Of a DNA stretch of 64,000 bases, positions 8,135 to 17,776 are shown piece by piece. The stretch comes from Pseudomonadota bacterium (GTDB lineage: Bacteria; Pseudomonadota; Gammaproteobacteria; Xanthomonadales; Xanthomonadaceae): assembly GCA_023388355.1 (NCBI GenBank), contig JAEWGI010000063.1:62001-126000 (forward strand), read 5' to 3'. Below the pieces are notes generated by a model that worked only from the letters and a program-made list of their open reading frames with translations, did not search any database and was not told the DNA's origin. Every line of letters starts with the position of its first letter. The stretch's first letter is position 1. Made by a program: the position numbers and the translations under genes.

Positions 8135-9760
8135 GGACCTGTTCAAGGCGGTCGCGGCCGGCGCCGTCGTCGCCCCGCTGCCCGGCCTCGCGCGGGGCGC
8201 GGCCGACTGCTCCGCACCCGCGCACGCATGGGCGCGCGGCATCGAAGGCCAGCGCCGCGCCGACCTCGGCGACGGCAGCTTCCTCAATCCGATCGTCGCC
8301 GGCGACCATCCCGATCCCACCGTACTCAAGGACGGCGACGACTACTGGATGACGTTCTCGTCCTTCCACTCCTATCCGGGCCTGGTGATCTGGCATTCGA
8401 AGGACCTGGTGAACTGGACGCCAGTCGGACCGACCCTGTTCCGCAACCTCGGCGACATCTGGGCCGTTGATCTTTGCAAACACGACGGCCGCTACTTCAT
8501 CTACATCCCGGCCAATCCCACCGGCAAGGGCTGGTCGATCCACGCGATATGGGCCGACGACATCCGCGGCCCCTGGAGCGAGCCGGTCGACCTCGGCATC
8601 GAGGGCTGCATCGACCCTGGCCACGCGGTTGGCGAGGACGGGCGCCGCTACCTGTTCGTCAACGGCATCCGCAAGATCCGCCTCAGCGACGACGGCCTGG
8701 CCACCGACGGCGAACTCGAACAGGCGTACGAACCCTGGCGCTATCCCGCGCACTGGATCACCGAGAACTTCGCGCCCGAAGGGCCGAAGCTGTTCTGGCG
8801 CGACGGCTGGCTGTACCTGGTGACCGCCGTTGGCGGCACCGCCGGGCCGGCCACCGGACACATGGTGATCATGGCCCGCGCGCGCTCGGTGCACGGCCCC
8901 TGGGAGCACTGCCCGCACAACCCGCTGGTGCGCAGCCGCTCCAGCCGCGAGCCGTGGTGGTCGCGCGGCCACGCCACCGCCGTCGAAGGTCCGGCCGGCG
9001 ACTGGTGGATGGTCTACCACGGCTACGAACGCGGCTTCCACACGCTCGGCCGGCAAACCCTGCTGGAGCCCATGCGGTGGAGCGGGGATGGCTGGCTGCA
9101 CGCGCTCGGTGGCGATCTCTCGCAGCCGCTGCGCAAGCCCGCCCAGATCGCGGGCGCGGCGCATGGCCAGGCACTGTCCGGCCCGCTGTCGCCGGAGCGG
9201 TTCGGCGTGCAGTGGTGCTTCCACCAGCCCGGTCCCGACGACAACGCGCGCCTCTCGCACGAAGGCGACGTGCTGCGCCTCGCCGCCGCCGGCACCTCGC
9301 CCGCCGACGCGGCGGTGCTGAGCTGCATCGTCGGCGACCGCGCCTGGCGCGCGGAGATCGCACTCGAACTCGACGGGACGATGCGGAAGGCGGCCTGCTG
9401 CTGTTCTACAGCCCGCTCGCCTTCGTCGGCCTGGGCTTCAGCGCGCGCGAGGTCAAGACCTGGCAGTACGCGCAGGAGCTTGAATGGGCGCGGCAGCCGC
9501 GCGACACCCGCCGCGTGCGCGTGCGCGTGGACAACGACGCCCACGTCGTCACCTGGTCGTACTCGCACGACGACGGCCGCAGCTGGACCGTCCACGGCAC
9601 CCGCATGGAAGTCTCGGGCCTGCACCACAACGTCTTCGGCGGCTTCCTCAGCCTGCGCATCGGGCTGTACGCCGCTGGCGGCGGCGCGGTGCGCCTGGGC
9701 GATTTCAGCTACCGCGCGATCGCGGAAACGGATGGATCGGACCCGGTGCCGGCGCCGTAG
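8121..9760 (+). pseudogene. Second GH43 glycosidase with a Tat-like signal, frameshifted
   Basis: GH43 family protein whose reading frame breaks near 9375-9378, at CGACGGGACG. Up to there, frame 8121 encodes a twin-arginine-like leader (PRRRDLFKAVAAGAVVAP), the base D65 in VAGDHPDPT, CIDPGHAVGEDG, and the acid in FAPEGPKLFWRDGWLYL. Beyond it the family sequence continues one frame over (GGLLLFYSPLAFVGLGFS through RLGDFSYRAI) to a TAG at 9760. One missing base in the G run explains this; restoring it gives about 546 residues. The original frame instead runs into low-complexity sequence to 9872. Either the gene is newly inactivated or the assembly has a one-base error. The rest shows no decay, which favours a recent event or an error. 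Confidence 0.85.
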
Positions 9761-9813
9761 CGGCGGCACTCCGCCACGAAGCGGGAGTCACCGGGTCTTC
9801 GATGGCGACATCC

Positions 9814-9837
9814 TCACATCCCCGCGTAGTTCGGTCC
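9814..9837 (-). other. Short duplicate of the ETF-QO gene 3' end
   Basis: Read on the minus strand this stretch encodes GPNYAGM followed by a stop, identical to the last seven residues and stop of the adjacent ETF-QO gene, about 107 bp downstream of the real end. About 19 of 23 bases match. The intervening 80 bp shows no gene. It may be a vestige of a duplication or an older gene end. Confidence 0.45.
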
Positions 9838-9920
9838 GCGCCAATCGCCACCCACCGCCGCGAGCGGGATGAACGCGTCGCCACGCGAGGCAGGAACAAC
9901 AAGCCGACACTGCCTAGCGT

Positions 9921-11603
9921 TTACATGCCTGCGTAATTCGGTCCCCCACCACCCTGCGGCGCGACCCAGACGATGTTCTGGGTCGGATCCTTGATGTCGC
10001 AGGTCTTGCAGTGCACGCAGTTGGCGAAGTTGATCTGCAGGCGCTCGCTGCCCGCTTCGCCCACGAACTCGTACACCGCCGCCGGACAGTAGCGCGCCTC
10101 GGGCCCGGCATACTCATCGAGATTCACCTCCACCGGCACCGACGCATCCTTCAGCGTCAGGTGGCTGGGCTGGTTCTCGTCATGGATCGTGCTCGACAGG
10201 AACACCGAGCTGAGCCGGTCGAAGCTGAGCACGCCGTCGGGCTTCGGATACTGGATCCGCGCGTGCTGCGACGCCGGTTCCAGGCAGGCGTGGTCGGGCC
10301 GGTCGCGGTGGATCGTCCACGGCGGGTTGCGGATGCCCAGCTTCGGCAGCAGCCACTGCTCGATGCCGGTCATCAGGGTGGCGAGCGTGCGGCCCTTCTT
10401 GAACCACTGCTTGAAGTTCTTCGACTGGCGCAGCTCGGCGTGCAGCCAGCTGGCTTCGAACGCCTGCGGATAGGCCGTCAGTTCGTCCTGCGCGCGGCCA
10501 TCGCCGATCGCCGCGAACGCGGCCTCGGCGGCGAGCATGCCGGTCTTGATCGCGGCGTGGCTGCCCTTGATCCGGCTGGCGTTGAGGAAGCCCGCCTCGC
10601 AGCCCACCATCGCGCCACCGGGGAACACCAGCTTCGGCAGCGACAGCAGGCCGCCCGCGGTGATCGCGCGCGCGCCGTAGCCGATGCGCTTGCCGCCCTC
10701 CAGGTGCCTGCGGATCGCCGGGTGCGTCTTCCAGCGCTGGAATTCCTCGAACGGGCTCAGGTACGGATTGGCATAGTCCAGTCCAACCACGAAGCCGACC
10801 GCGATCCTGCCCTCGTCGGCGTGGTACAGGAACGAACCACCGTAGGTGCTGTCGTCCAGCGGCCAGCCGGCGGTGTGCACCACCAGGCCGGGCTGGTGCG
10901 TGGCCGGATCGGCCTGCCACAGCTCCTTGATGCCGATGCCATAGCTCTGCGGATCGCGGCCCTCGTCGAGCCGGAACTTCGCGATCAGCTGGCGACCGAG
11001 ATGGCCGCGCGAACCTTCGGCGAAAATCGTGTACTTCGCCAGCAGCTCCATGCCCAGCTGGAATTCGGCGGTCGGCTCGCCGTCCTTGCCCAGGCCGAGG
11101 TTGCCGGTGGCCACGCCGCGCACCGCGCCGGCATCGGTGTACAGCACTTCGTCGGCGGCGAAACCGGGGAAGATCTCCACCCCCAGCGCTTCGGCCTGCT
11201 GCGCGAGCCAGCGCGTGACCGCACCGAGCGAGACGATGTAGTTGCCGTGGTTGTTGAAACAGTCGGGCAGGAAGAAGGCCGGCGTGGCTTTCGCGCCCGA
11301 TTCGTCGAGGAACAGGAATTCGTCGCGCGCGACCGCCTGCTTCAGCGGCGCGCCGCGCGCTTCCCAGTCGGGGAACAGCTCGGCCAGCGCGCGTGGATCC
11401 ATGATCGCGCCCGAAAGGATGTGCGCGCCCGGCTCCGAGCCCTTTTCCAGCACGCACACCGACGCCTCGCGCCCCCCCTCCGCCGCCAGCTGCTTCAGGC
11501 GGATCGCCGTGGCCAGCCCGGCCGGGCCTGCGCCGACCACGACCACGTCGTACTCCATCGATTCGCGGGGTCCGTAGGTGCTGAGCAGGGTCTCGGGGGT
11601 CAT
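9921..11603 (-). CDS. Electron transfer flavoprotein-ubiquinone oxidoreductase
   Basis: A 560-residue ETF-QO that passes electrons from ETF (fatty-acid and amino-acid dehydrogenases) to ubiquinone at the inner membrane. The FAD-binding [16 protein letters not shown] is at about 19-34. [17 protein letters not shown] and the central [22 protein letters not shown] follow. The C-terminal 4Fe-4S site uses a cysteine in RYCPAAVYE plus the [13 protein letters not shown] cluster. I chose the ATG at 11603, since 27 extra residues from 11684 are Ala/Arg/Pro-rich and not family-like; MEYDVV a little further in is the conserved beginning. Length fits bacterial ETF-QO. It is convergent with the GH43 gene and divergent from queD. 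Confidence 0.96.
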   Translation of the reverse strand: MTPETLLSTYGPRESMEYDVVVVGAGPAGLATAIRLKQLAAEGGREASVCVLEKGSEPGAHILSGAIMDPRALAELFPDWEARGAPLKQAVARDEFLFLDESGAKATPAFFLPDCFNNHGNYIVSLGAVTRWLAQQAEALGVEIFPGFAADEVLYTDAGAVRGVATGNLGLGKDGEPTAEFQLGMELLAKYTIFAEGSRGHLGRQLIAKFRLDEGRDPQSYGIGIKELWQADPATHQPGLVVHTAGWPLDDSTYGGSFLYHADEGRIAVGFVVGLDYANPYLSPFEEFQRWKTHPAIRRHLEGGKRIGYGARAITAGGLLSLPKLVFPGGAMVGCEAGFLNASRIKGSHAAIKTGMLAAEAAFAAIGDGRAQDELTAYPQAFEASWLHAELRQSKNFKQWFKKGRTLATLMTGIEQWLLPKLGIRNPPWTIHRDRPDHACLEPASQHARIQYPKPDGVLSFDRLSSVFLSSTIHDENQPSHLTLKDASVPVEVNLDEYAGPEARYCPAAVYEFVGEAGSERLQINFANCVHCKTCDIKDPTQNIVWVAPQGGGGPNYAGM

Positions 11604-11767
11604 CGGCGGTGCGTCTCGCGGAAGCCTGGGGGCGGTGCGTGCCGCGTGCGCCGCTGGCGCTGCACGGCAGGCGTGGCCCGTCATCGTACCGTACGCCCGC
11701 GCATTGCCACGACCCGGCTGCCGCGGTCCGCATTGCCGGGCGTGGGCGATACGCGGAGAATCGGGCG

Positions 11768-12121
11768 ATGGACATCTTCAAGAGTTTCACCATCGAAGCC
11801 GCGCACTGGCTGCCGAACGTGCCGGCAGGGCACAAGTGCGCGCGCCTGCACGGACATTCGTTCCGGATCGAACTGCAGGTGAGCGGCGAACCCGGCGCCG
11901 ACACCGGCTGGGTGATGGACTTCGCCGACATCAAGGCCGCATTCCGGCCGCTGTACGAGCAGCTCGACCACCACTGCCTCAACGACGTGCCGGGGCTGGA
12001 AAACCCCACCAGCGAGCGCCTGGCGGTCTGGATCTGGGACCGGCTGCGCCCGGCCCTGCCCCTGCTGAGCGCAGTCGTGGTCCACGAAACCTGCACTTCC
12101 GGTTGCCGATACGCCGGATGA
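11768..12121 (+). CDS. queD: 6-carboxy-tetrahydropterin synthase family protein
   Basis: A 117-residue 6-pyruvoyl-tetrahydropterin synthase fold protein, making 6-carboxytetrahydropterin for queuosine. The zinc ligands are H13 (EAAHWLPN), H28 and H30 (ARLHGHSF). The catalytic cysteine is C24 (GHKCARL), LDHHCLN lies at about 66-72, and VHETCTSGC ends the protein with the substrate-binding glutamate. Length and motifs match QueD rather than the longer eukaryotic PTPS. The ATG at 11768 follows GGAGA by about 12 nt; the in-frame upstream extension back to 11609 is not conserved-looking. It is divergent from ETF-QO. Confidence 0.93.
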   Translation: MDIFKSFTIEAAHWLPNVPAGHKCARLHGHSFRIELQVSGEPGADTGWVMDFADIKAAFRPLYEQLDHHCLNDVPGLENPTSERLAVWIWDRLRPALPLLSAVVVHETCTSGCRYAG

Positions 12122-12184
12122 CTTTCGTAACCTGTTGATTTTACACGCGACGTGAACGCCGGAAGCCTGTTCGCCCGGAACATG

Positions 12185-12213
12185 TTGCATTGCAACAAAA
12201 ACCCGGGTATGGT
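12185..12213 (+). promoter_or_regulatory. Putative sigma-70 promoter of the phasin gene
   Basis: TTGCAT (12185-12190), 17-bp spacer, then TATGGT (12208-12213), about 54 bp before the phasin ATG. The -35 lies in a small dyad, GTTGC-N3-GCAAC. The string GGGTATGGTGCAC around the -10 recurs in front of the GH3 gene at 51331. Confidence 0.55.
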
Positions 12214-12266
12214 GCACCGCACAACCCCGGCATATCCGTGCCGGCCACTGATCGCAGGAGATCACC

Positions 12267-12671
12267 ATGAACTACCAGTACAACGAGCAGTTCGCCGCCG
12301 CGACCCGTCAGTTCGCCGACACGGCCGCGCGCATCAACCACCTCGCCCTCGAGAACGCCCAGAAGGTCTTCGGCCTGCAGCTGGCGGCCCTCGAGGAGAA
12401 TGCGGAGGCCACCTTCTCGTTCTTCGGCCAGGCGGCCGACGTGCGCGACCTGGACGGCCTGAAGACCCTGTTCCCGAAGGGCGTGCAGGTTGCCCGCGAG
12501 AACGCCGAGCGCAGCATCAGCGTGGGCCAGGAAGTCCTCGGCGCCACGGTCAAGACCAACGAGGCGATCGCCGACCTGGCCAAGACCCAGCTCGAGGCCG
12601 CCACCGTCAAGGCCCAGGCCCAGGCGGAGAACGCCGCGGCTTCGGCCACCAAGGCGACCAAGCGCCGCTGA
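12267..12671 (+). CDS. Phasin family protein
   Basis: A 134-residue phasin-like protein expected to coat polyhydroxyalkanoate granules or act as a general amphipathic helper. It is almost entirely helical and Ala/Glu-rich, with the phasin hallmarks NYQYNEQFAAATRQFADTAARIN, a central FPKGVQVARENAERSISVGQEV and a charged Ala/Lys tail ending KATKRR. GCAGGAGATCACC just before the ATG gives a good ribosome binding site. It stands alone with its own promoter and a strong terminator. No PHA synthase is in the window. Confidence 0.9.
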   Translation: MNYQYNEQFAAATRQFADTAARINHLALENAQKVFGLQLAALEENAEATFSFFGQAADVRDLDGLKTLFPKGVQVARENAERSISVGQEVLGATVKTNEAIADLAKTQLEAATVKAQAQAENAAASATKATKRR

Positions 12672-12725
12672 TCCAACGCTATCCCCAAGTCGCCGGCACG
12701 CGCCCCTTCGCGCGCCGACGCAGTG

Positions 12726-12759
12726 AAACCCGGCAGCTCAGGCTGCCGGGTTTTTTTTT
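12726..12759 (+). terminator. Rho-independent terminator after the phasin gene
   Basis: A perfect 9-bp stem, CCCGGCAGC / GCTGCCGGG, with a TCAG loop, preceded by AAA and followed by nine T. It lies 55 bp after the phasin stop. Confidence 0.93.
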
Positions 12760-12841
12760 GGTTCTTCTCCCATTCGCGGGGACGTTCATTCGTGACAACG
12801 GCGGCTGCTCCCTCCCCCACATCCGAACGCCCGGCGCGCTG

Positions 12842-13011
12842 CGCCGGGCCGGACGGGTCGGGGTGGGGCAAACCGGTTGCCGCGCCACGTCACGCGCGCC
12901 TGCGGCGCGCGCCCCCATCCCGACCTTCCCCCGCAAGCGGGGGAAGGAGTCGTGTCGGCACGCCTTCCCGCCGCCCTGTGCCAACCTTCCCCCGCAGGCG
13001 GGGGAAGGAGC
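12842..13011. repeat. Dispersed intergenic repeat, copy A
   Basis: About 170 bp nearly identical to 25542-25710. It contains two hairpins built on CCTTCCCCCG ... CGGGGGAAGG and a GC-palindrome GCGCGCCTGCGGCGCGC. It fills most of the 470-bp gap between the phasin terminator and the RND permease stop; no gene is seen in that gap. It looks like a non-coding, REP/BIME-like genome repeat. Confidence 0.85.
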
Positions 13012-13141
13012 AAAAAGCGGGGGAAGGAGCAGGGCGACAGGCGCGGTTGCGCTGTTCGCCTGCGGCAGCGTTCACGCCCCGCCCTGGCATTGCGGCTGAA
13101 GCCGCTCCCGCGGGGATGCGGGCTTCAGCCGCGACGCCGCC

Positions 13142-16100
13142 TCACTGCGGCGGCGGCGGCGCAACCTGCTTCTGCTGCGCCGGCGGCTCGTCCATCCGGT
13201 CGCCCAGCATGCGCCGCACCGCGACGAAGAACACCGGGATCAGCAGCAGGCCCAGGAAGGTGGCGAACAGCATCCCGCCGATCACGCCGGTGCCGATCGC
13301 GTGGCGCGCGTTGGCGCCGGCGCCGGTCGATACCGCCATCGGCAGCACGCCCATGATGAAGGCCAGCGAGGTCATCAGGATCGGCCGGAAGCGCAGGCGC
13401 GCGGCCTCGACCACCGCCTCGCGCAGGGTCTTGCCGGCGGCGCGCTCGAGCACGGCGAACTCCACGATCAGGATCGCGTTCTTCGCCGCAAGGCCGATCA
13501 CCGTGACCAGGCCGATCTTGAAGAAGATGTCGTTCGACAGCCCGCGCAGCATGGTGAACACCACCGCGCCGAGGATGCCCAGCGGCACCACCAGCAGCAC
13601 CGAGACCGGGATCGACCAGCTCTCGTACAGCGCCGCCAAGCACAGGAACACCACCAGCACCGACAGCACCAGCAGCAGGGTGGCGGCGTTGCCGGCGATG
13701 ATTTCCTGGTAGGACATGCCGGTCCAGTCCGAGCCGATGCCGGCCGGCAGCTGGTCGGCGACGATGGCGTCCATCGCGGCCATGGCCTCGCCCGAGCTGC
13801 GGCCCGGTGCCGGCGAACCGTTGATGTTGATCGCCGAATAGCCGTTGTAGCGCGTCAGCGACGGGGTGTTCATGCCCCACTGCGAATGCACCACGTTGCT
13901 GAGCGGAATCATCGCCGGCGTGCCGTCGGCAGTCTGCTGGCTCGAGGGCAGGTAGAACCGCGAGAACGATTCCCGACCGGTGCGGAACGCCGCGTCGGCG
14001 CGCATGACCACGCGCTTGATGCGGCCATCGGCGAAGTAGTCGTTGACGTAGACCGGCGCCAGCATCAGCTGGATCGCGCTGTACACGTCGCCAGTCGACA
14101 CGCCCATCGCCTCGGCCTGCGCGCGATCGACCTCGAGCTGCAGCTGCGGCGCATCGGCCAGCGTGTTCGGACGCACGCCCGCCAGCAGATCGGGCTGCTC
14201 GGCCGCGGCCGCGAGCAGGGTGCCCTGCGCCTGCGCCAAGGCCTCGCGGCCCAGACCGGCGCGGTCCTGCAGGTACATGTCGAAACCGCCGAACTGGCCC
14301 AGGCCCTGGATCGTGGGCAGGTTGACCACGAAGATCGACGCGTCGCGGATGCCGTACAGCGCGCCATTGGCCTGCTGGATGAACTCGGGAACGGATACGT
14401 CGCGGTCGTCCCAGTCCTTGAGCTTGATGAACGCCATGCCGACGTTCTCGCCCTGGCCGACGAAGCTGAAGCCGGCGATCTGCATCATCCCTTCGTAGCC
14501 TTCCAGTCCTTCGAGCGTGCCGCGCACCTGCTCGAACACCTTCTGCGTGCGCTGCAGGGTCGCGCCCGGCGGCAGCTGCACGATCGCCATCGCATAGCCC
14601 TGGTCCTCCTCCGGCACGAAGCTGCCCGGCAGGCGCATGAACAGCAGGCCGCAGGCCACCGCCAGCGCGGCGAACACCATCATCCAGCGCGGCGCGTGGG
14701 CGATCGCGCTGCCGATGTGGCCGACGTAGGTCCGGCTCACGCGGTCGTAGAGGCGGTTGAATCCGCGCACGAAGCGGTTCTCCTTCTTCGCGTTCCCGCC
14801 CGGCGCCGCATGCTGTTTGAGGAAGGTCGCGCACAGCGCCGGGGTGAAGCCCAGCGCGAGGAAGGCGGAGAAGCCCATCGCCACCGCGATGGTGACCGCG
14901 AACTGCTTGTAGATCTCGCCCGACGCGCCGCCCTGCAGCGCGCTGGGGATGAACACCGCCGCCAGCACCACGGTGATCGCCACCACCGCGCCGGTGATCT
15001 GGCCCATCGCCTTCTCGGTGGCCTCCACCGGCGGCAGATGCTCCTCGGCCATGATCCGTTCGACGTTCTCGATCACCACGATCGCGTCGTCGATCACGAT
15101 GCCGATCGCCAGCACCATGGCGAACATGGTGAGCTGGTTGACGGTGAAGCCGAGCAGGCTCAGGGTCAGGAAGGTGCCCAGCAGCGCCACCGGGATGACC
15201 AGGGTCGGGATGATGGTGGCGCGCAGGTTCTGCAGGAACAGCAGCATCACCAGGAACACCAGGATCACCGCCTCGATCAGGGTCTTGACCACCTCGTTGA
15301 TCGACAGCCGCACGAAGGTGGTGCTGTCGAACGGCGAGAACCACTCCACCCCGGGCGGGAACGAGGCCTGCAGCTCGTCCATGCGCGCGGTGACCGCCTC
15401 GGCCACGCCCAGCGCGTTGGCGCCGGGCTGCAGCATGATCGCGACCGCGCCGGTGGGCTGGCCGTTGAACTGCGCGTCGAAGCCGTAGCCCTGCGCGCCG
15501 ACCTCGACCCGCGCCACGTCGCCCAGGCGCACGACGGCGCCATCCGCGTCCGAACGCAGGATGATCCTGCGGAACTCCTCGGGCGAACTGAAGCGCCCTT
15601 CGGCCGAGACCGTGGCGGTGAAGCCCTGTCCCTCGGGCGCCGGGTCGGCGCCGATCGAGCCGGCCGCGAACTGCGCGTTCTGCGCGCGCACCGCCGACAG
15701 CACCTGCGTGGCCGACATACCGTAGCCCTGCAGCTTCGTCGGGTCCAGCCAGATGTTCATGGCGTACTCGGAGCCGAAGTGCTGGGTGTTGCCGACGCCG
15801 GGCACGCGCGCCAGCGGCTCGAGGATGCGCGAGGCGATCAGGTCGTTGAGCGCGTTGCGGTCCATGTCCGGATCGCTCGAACGCAGGCCCACCACCATCA
15901 GGAAGCCGCTGTTGGCCTTGGCCACCACCACGCCCTGCTGCACCACCTCGGTGGGCAGGCGCGGCGTGGCCAGCGCGACCTTGTTCTGCACCTGCACCTG
16001 GGCGATGTCCGGGTCGGTGCCGGTCTCGAAGGTGAGCGTGATCGAGGCGCGCCCGGACGAACTCGAGGTGGAGCTGAAGTACAGCAGGTTGTCGATGCCG

Positions 16101-16309
16101 GTGAGCTGCTGCTCGATGACCTGGGTGACCGCCTGTTCGGCGGTCTGCGCATCGGCGCCGGGGTAGGTGGCGCCGACGGTCACCTGCGGCGGGGCGACGT
16201 TGGGATACGACTCCACGCCCATGTTGAGCACGGCGATCACGCCGGAAAGCGAGATCAGGATCGCGATGACCCAGGCGAAGATCGGGTGGTGGATGAAAAA
16301 CCTGGGCAT
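13142..16309 (-). CDS. RND multidrug efflux permease (HAE1, AcrB/MexB type)
   Basis: A 1055-residue inner-membrane proton-driven efflux permease of the HAE1 group. It starts with MPRFFIHHPIFAWVIAILISLSG. The proton-relay aspartates are in TM4 (AIGIVIDDAIVVIENVER). It carries GASGEIYKQFAVTIAVAMGFS and VPEEDQGY, and ends with the conserved GVLPMAVSTGAGANARHAIGTGVIGGM. Full length for the family. It follows the adaptor gene by 6 bp in one operon. No outer-membrane TolC-like gene and no repressor gene is adjacent, so it probably shares a TolC encoded elsewhere. Confidence 0.96.
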   Translation of the reverse strand: MPRFFIHHPIFAWVIAILISLSGVIAVLNMGVESYPNVAPPQVTVGATYPGADAQTAEQAVTQVIEQQLTGIDNLLYFSSTSSSSGRASITLTFETGTDPDIAQVQVQNKVALATPRLPTEVVQQGVVVAKANSGFLMVVGLRSSDPDMDRNALNDLIASRILEPLARVPGVGNTQHFGSEYAMNIWLDPTKLQGYGMSATQVLSAVRAQNAQFAAGSIGADPAPEGQGFTATVSAEGRFSSPEEFRRIILRSDADGAVVRLGDVARVEVGAQGYGFDAQFNGQPTGAVAIMLQPGANALGVAEAVTARMDELQASFPPGVEWFSPFDSTTFVRLSINEVVKTLIEAVILVFLVMLLFLQNLRATIIPTLVIPVALLGTFLTLSLLGFTVNQLTMFAMVLAIGIVIDDAIVVIENVERIMAEEHLPPVEATEKAMGQITGAVVAITVVLAAVFIPSALQGGASGEIYKQFAVTIAVAMGFSAFLALGFTPALCATFLKQHAAPGGNAKKENRFVRGFNRLYDRVSRTYVGHIGSAIAHAPRWMMVFAALAVACGLLFMRLPGSFVPEEDQGYAMAIVQLPPGATLQRTQKVFEQVRGTLEGLEGYEGMMQIAGFSFVGQGENVGMAFIKLKDWDDRDVSVPEFIQQANGALYGIRDASIFVVNLPTIQGLGQFGGFDMYLQDRAGLGREALAQAQGTLLAAAAEQPDLLAGVRPNTLADAPQLQLEVDRAQAEAMGVSTGDVYSAIQLMLAPVYVNDYFADGRIKRVVMRADAAFRTGRESFSRFYLPSSQQTADGTPAMIPLSNVVHSQWGMNTPSLTRYNGYSAININGSPAPGRSSGEAMAAMDAIVADQLPAGIGSDWTGMSYQEIIAGNAATLLLVLSVLVVFLCLAALYESWSIPVSVLLVVPLGILGAVVFTMLRGLSNDIFFKIGLVTVIGLAAKNAILIVEFAVLERAAGKTLREAVVEAARLRFRPILMTSLAFIMGVLPMAVSTGAGANARHAIGTGVIGGMLFATFLGLLLIPVFFVAVRRMLGDRMDEPPAQQKQVAPPPPQ

Positions 16310-16315
16310 GGCGGA

Positions 16316-17551
16316 TCAGCCTTCGCCGGAGTCGGCGGCCGCGGGGGCGTCGGCAGCGGGGGGCCGGGGTGCCGCGGCATCGCCAGCCGGGGCCTGCTGC
16401 CCTTCAGCGTCGGGTGCCGCGCCTGCCGGCGCAGGGGTACCCGCGGGCGTCCACGGCACGGCCGTTGCGGGCGCGCCTTCGCTGACCTTCTGCAGGCCCG
16501 AAACGATGACCTGCTGGCCGTCCTGCAGGCCGGCGCCGACGATCCAGCTGCCGCCGTCCGCGCGCTCGAGGGCGACGTCCTGGCGCACCACGATGCCGTC
16601 GCCGCCCACCACCATCACATAGGCGCTGCGCGCATCGCGCTGCACCGCCGCCTGCGGGATCGAATACACGCCCTGCATCCGCCCCAGGCGCGCGCGCAGG
16701 GTCACGTAGGTGCCCGGCAGCAGGCGACCGTCGGGATTGGGGATCAGCGCGCGCATGGAGATCGCGCCGGTGGCCGGGTCGACGATGTCGCCGGAGAAAT
16801 CGAGCGTGCCGGCGTGTTCGTACACGCTGCCGTCGGCCAGGATCACCTCGACCGTGGACTCGGCGCCCTGCGCGGCGTCGCGCGCGCGCCGGATCTGCTC
16901 GAGTTCGCCCACGCCGATCGAGAAGTTGGCGTACAGCGGGTCCACCTGGTCGATCGTGGTCAGCAGCGTCGCCGTGCCCTGCCCGACCAGCGCGCCCTCG
17001 GTGACCTGCTGCTTGCCGGCGCGGCCGCTGATCGGCGCGCGCACGGTGGCGTAGCCCAGGTTGATGCGCGCGGTCTCGACCGCGGCCTTGCCCGCCTGCA
17101 CGGCCGCCGCGGCGCTGCGCTCGGCCGCCAGCGCGTTGTCGACGTCGGCGCGCGAAATGAAGCTGGTCGGCGCCAGCTGGCGCGCGCGGTCGGCGTTGGC
17201 CTTGGCATTGGCGTAGCTGGCCTGGGCCTGCGCCAGCGAGGCCTGGGCCGTGCCCAGCGCGGCCTGCAGCGGCGCCGGGTCGATCAGAAACAGCACGTCG
17301 CCTTCCTGCACGTCGCTGCCTTCCTCGTACACGCGCTTCTGCAGCACGCCCGGCACGCGCGCGCGCACGTCGGCGCTGCGGAAGCCGGCTAGGCGGCCTC
17401 CGATCTCGCGGGTCAGCGGCAGGTCGGTCGCGGTGGCTTCGACCACGCCCACCTCGGGCGGCGGCGGCTGGGCGGGCGCCCCGTCACCGCCGCAGGCGGC
17501 GAGCAGGCACACGGAGAGGACGAGCGGCAGGGCGGCGGCGATACGGGACAT
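16316..17551 (-). CDS. RND efflux periplasmic adaptor, lipoprotein
   Basis: A 411-residue membrane-fusion protein (AcrA/MexA type). The lipobox LLAAC at about 16-20 predicts a lipid anchor. Lipoyl-domain halves flank a helical hairpin: SADVRARVPGVLQKRVYEEGSDVQEGDVLFLIDP, an Ala/Gln-rich coiled coil at about 95-170, then YATVRAPISGRAGKQQVTEGALVGQG. A Pro/Ala-rich low-complexity tail after about residue 360 is unusual but common in GC-rich genomes. I chose the ATG at 17551, since the 72 residues upstream are not adaptor-like and this start gives a proper lipoprotein signal. A minus-strand -10-like TATACT sits at 17618-17623. Confidence 0.95.
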   Translation of the reverse strand: MSRIAAALPLVLSVCLLAACGGDGAPAQPPPPEVGVVEATATDLPLTREIGGRLAGFRSADVRARVPGVLQKRVYEEGSDVQEGDVLFLIDPAPLQAALGTAQASLAQAQASYANAKANADRARQLAPTSFISRADVDNALAAERSAAAAVQAGKAAVETARINLGYATVRAPISGRAGKQQVTEGALVGQGTATLLTTIDQVDPLYANFSIGVGELEQIRRARDAAQGAESTVEVILADGSVYEHAGTLDFSGDIVDPATGAISMRALIPNPDGRLLPGTYVTLRARLGRMQGVYSIPQAAVQRDARSAYVMVVGGDGIVVRQDVALERADGGSWIVGAGLQDGQQVIVSGLQKVSEGAPATAVPWTPAGTPAPAGAAPDAEGQQAPAGDAAAPRPPAADAPAAADSGEG

Positions 17552-17776
17552 CGTGGGGGACCTGTCTGGGCCTGCACGGCAGGCGGCGGCAATGGCAATG
17601 CAATTTCTGAACCGGGCAGTATACTTGACCGCCAAATGAACAGAACCCTGCCATAGGTCAGGTGTGCCGGGAGTGTGGGCGGGGCGGCGTTCTTCCTCGA
17701 CCCGGGCCGGGCCGGCTAGTGGATCACGGAATGAATCCGGTGAGGAGGCGCCGGTCGCCTGCCCCACCCCGCGCGA

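Noticed and set aside
9705..9902. 65-codon minus-strand frame after the GH43 pseudogene
   Set aside because: Not a gene; the only meaningful reading there is the short ETF-QO-like tail in another frame.
13301..17392. 1363-codon plus-strand open frame across the RND genes
   Set aside because: Shadow of the RND permease and adaptor, His/Arg/Gln-rich with no domain.
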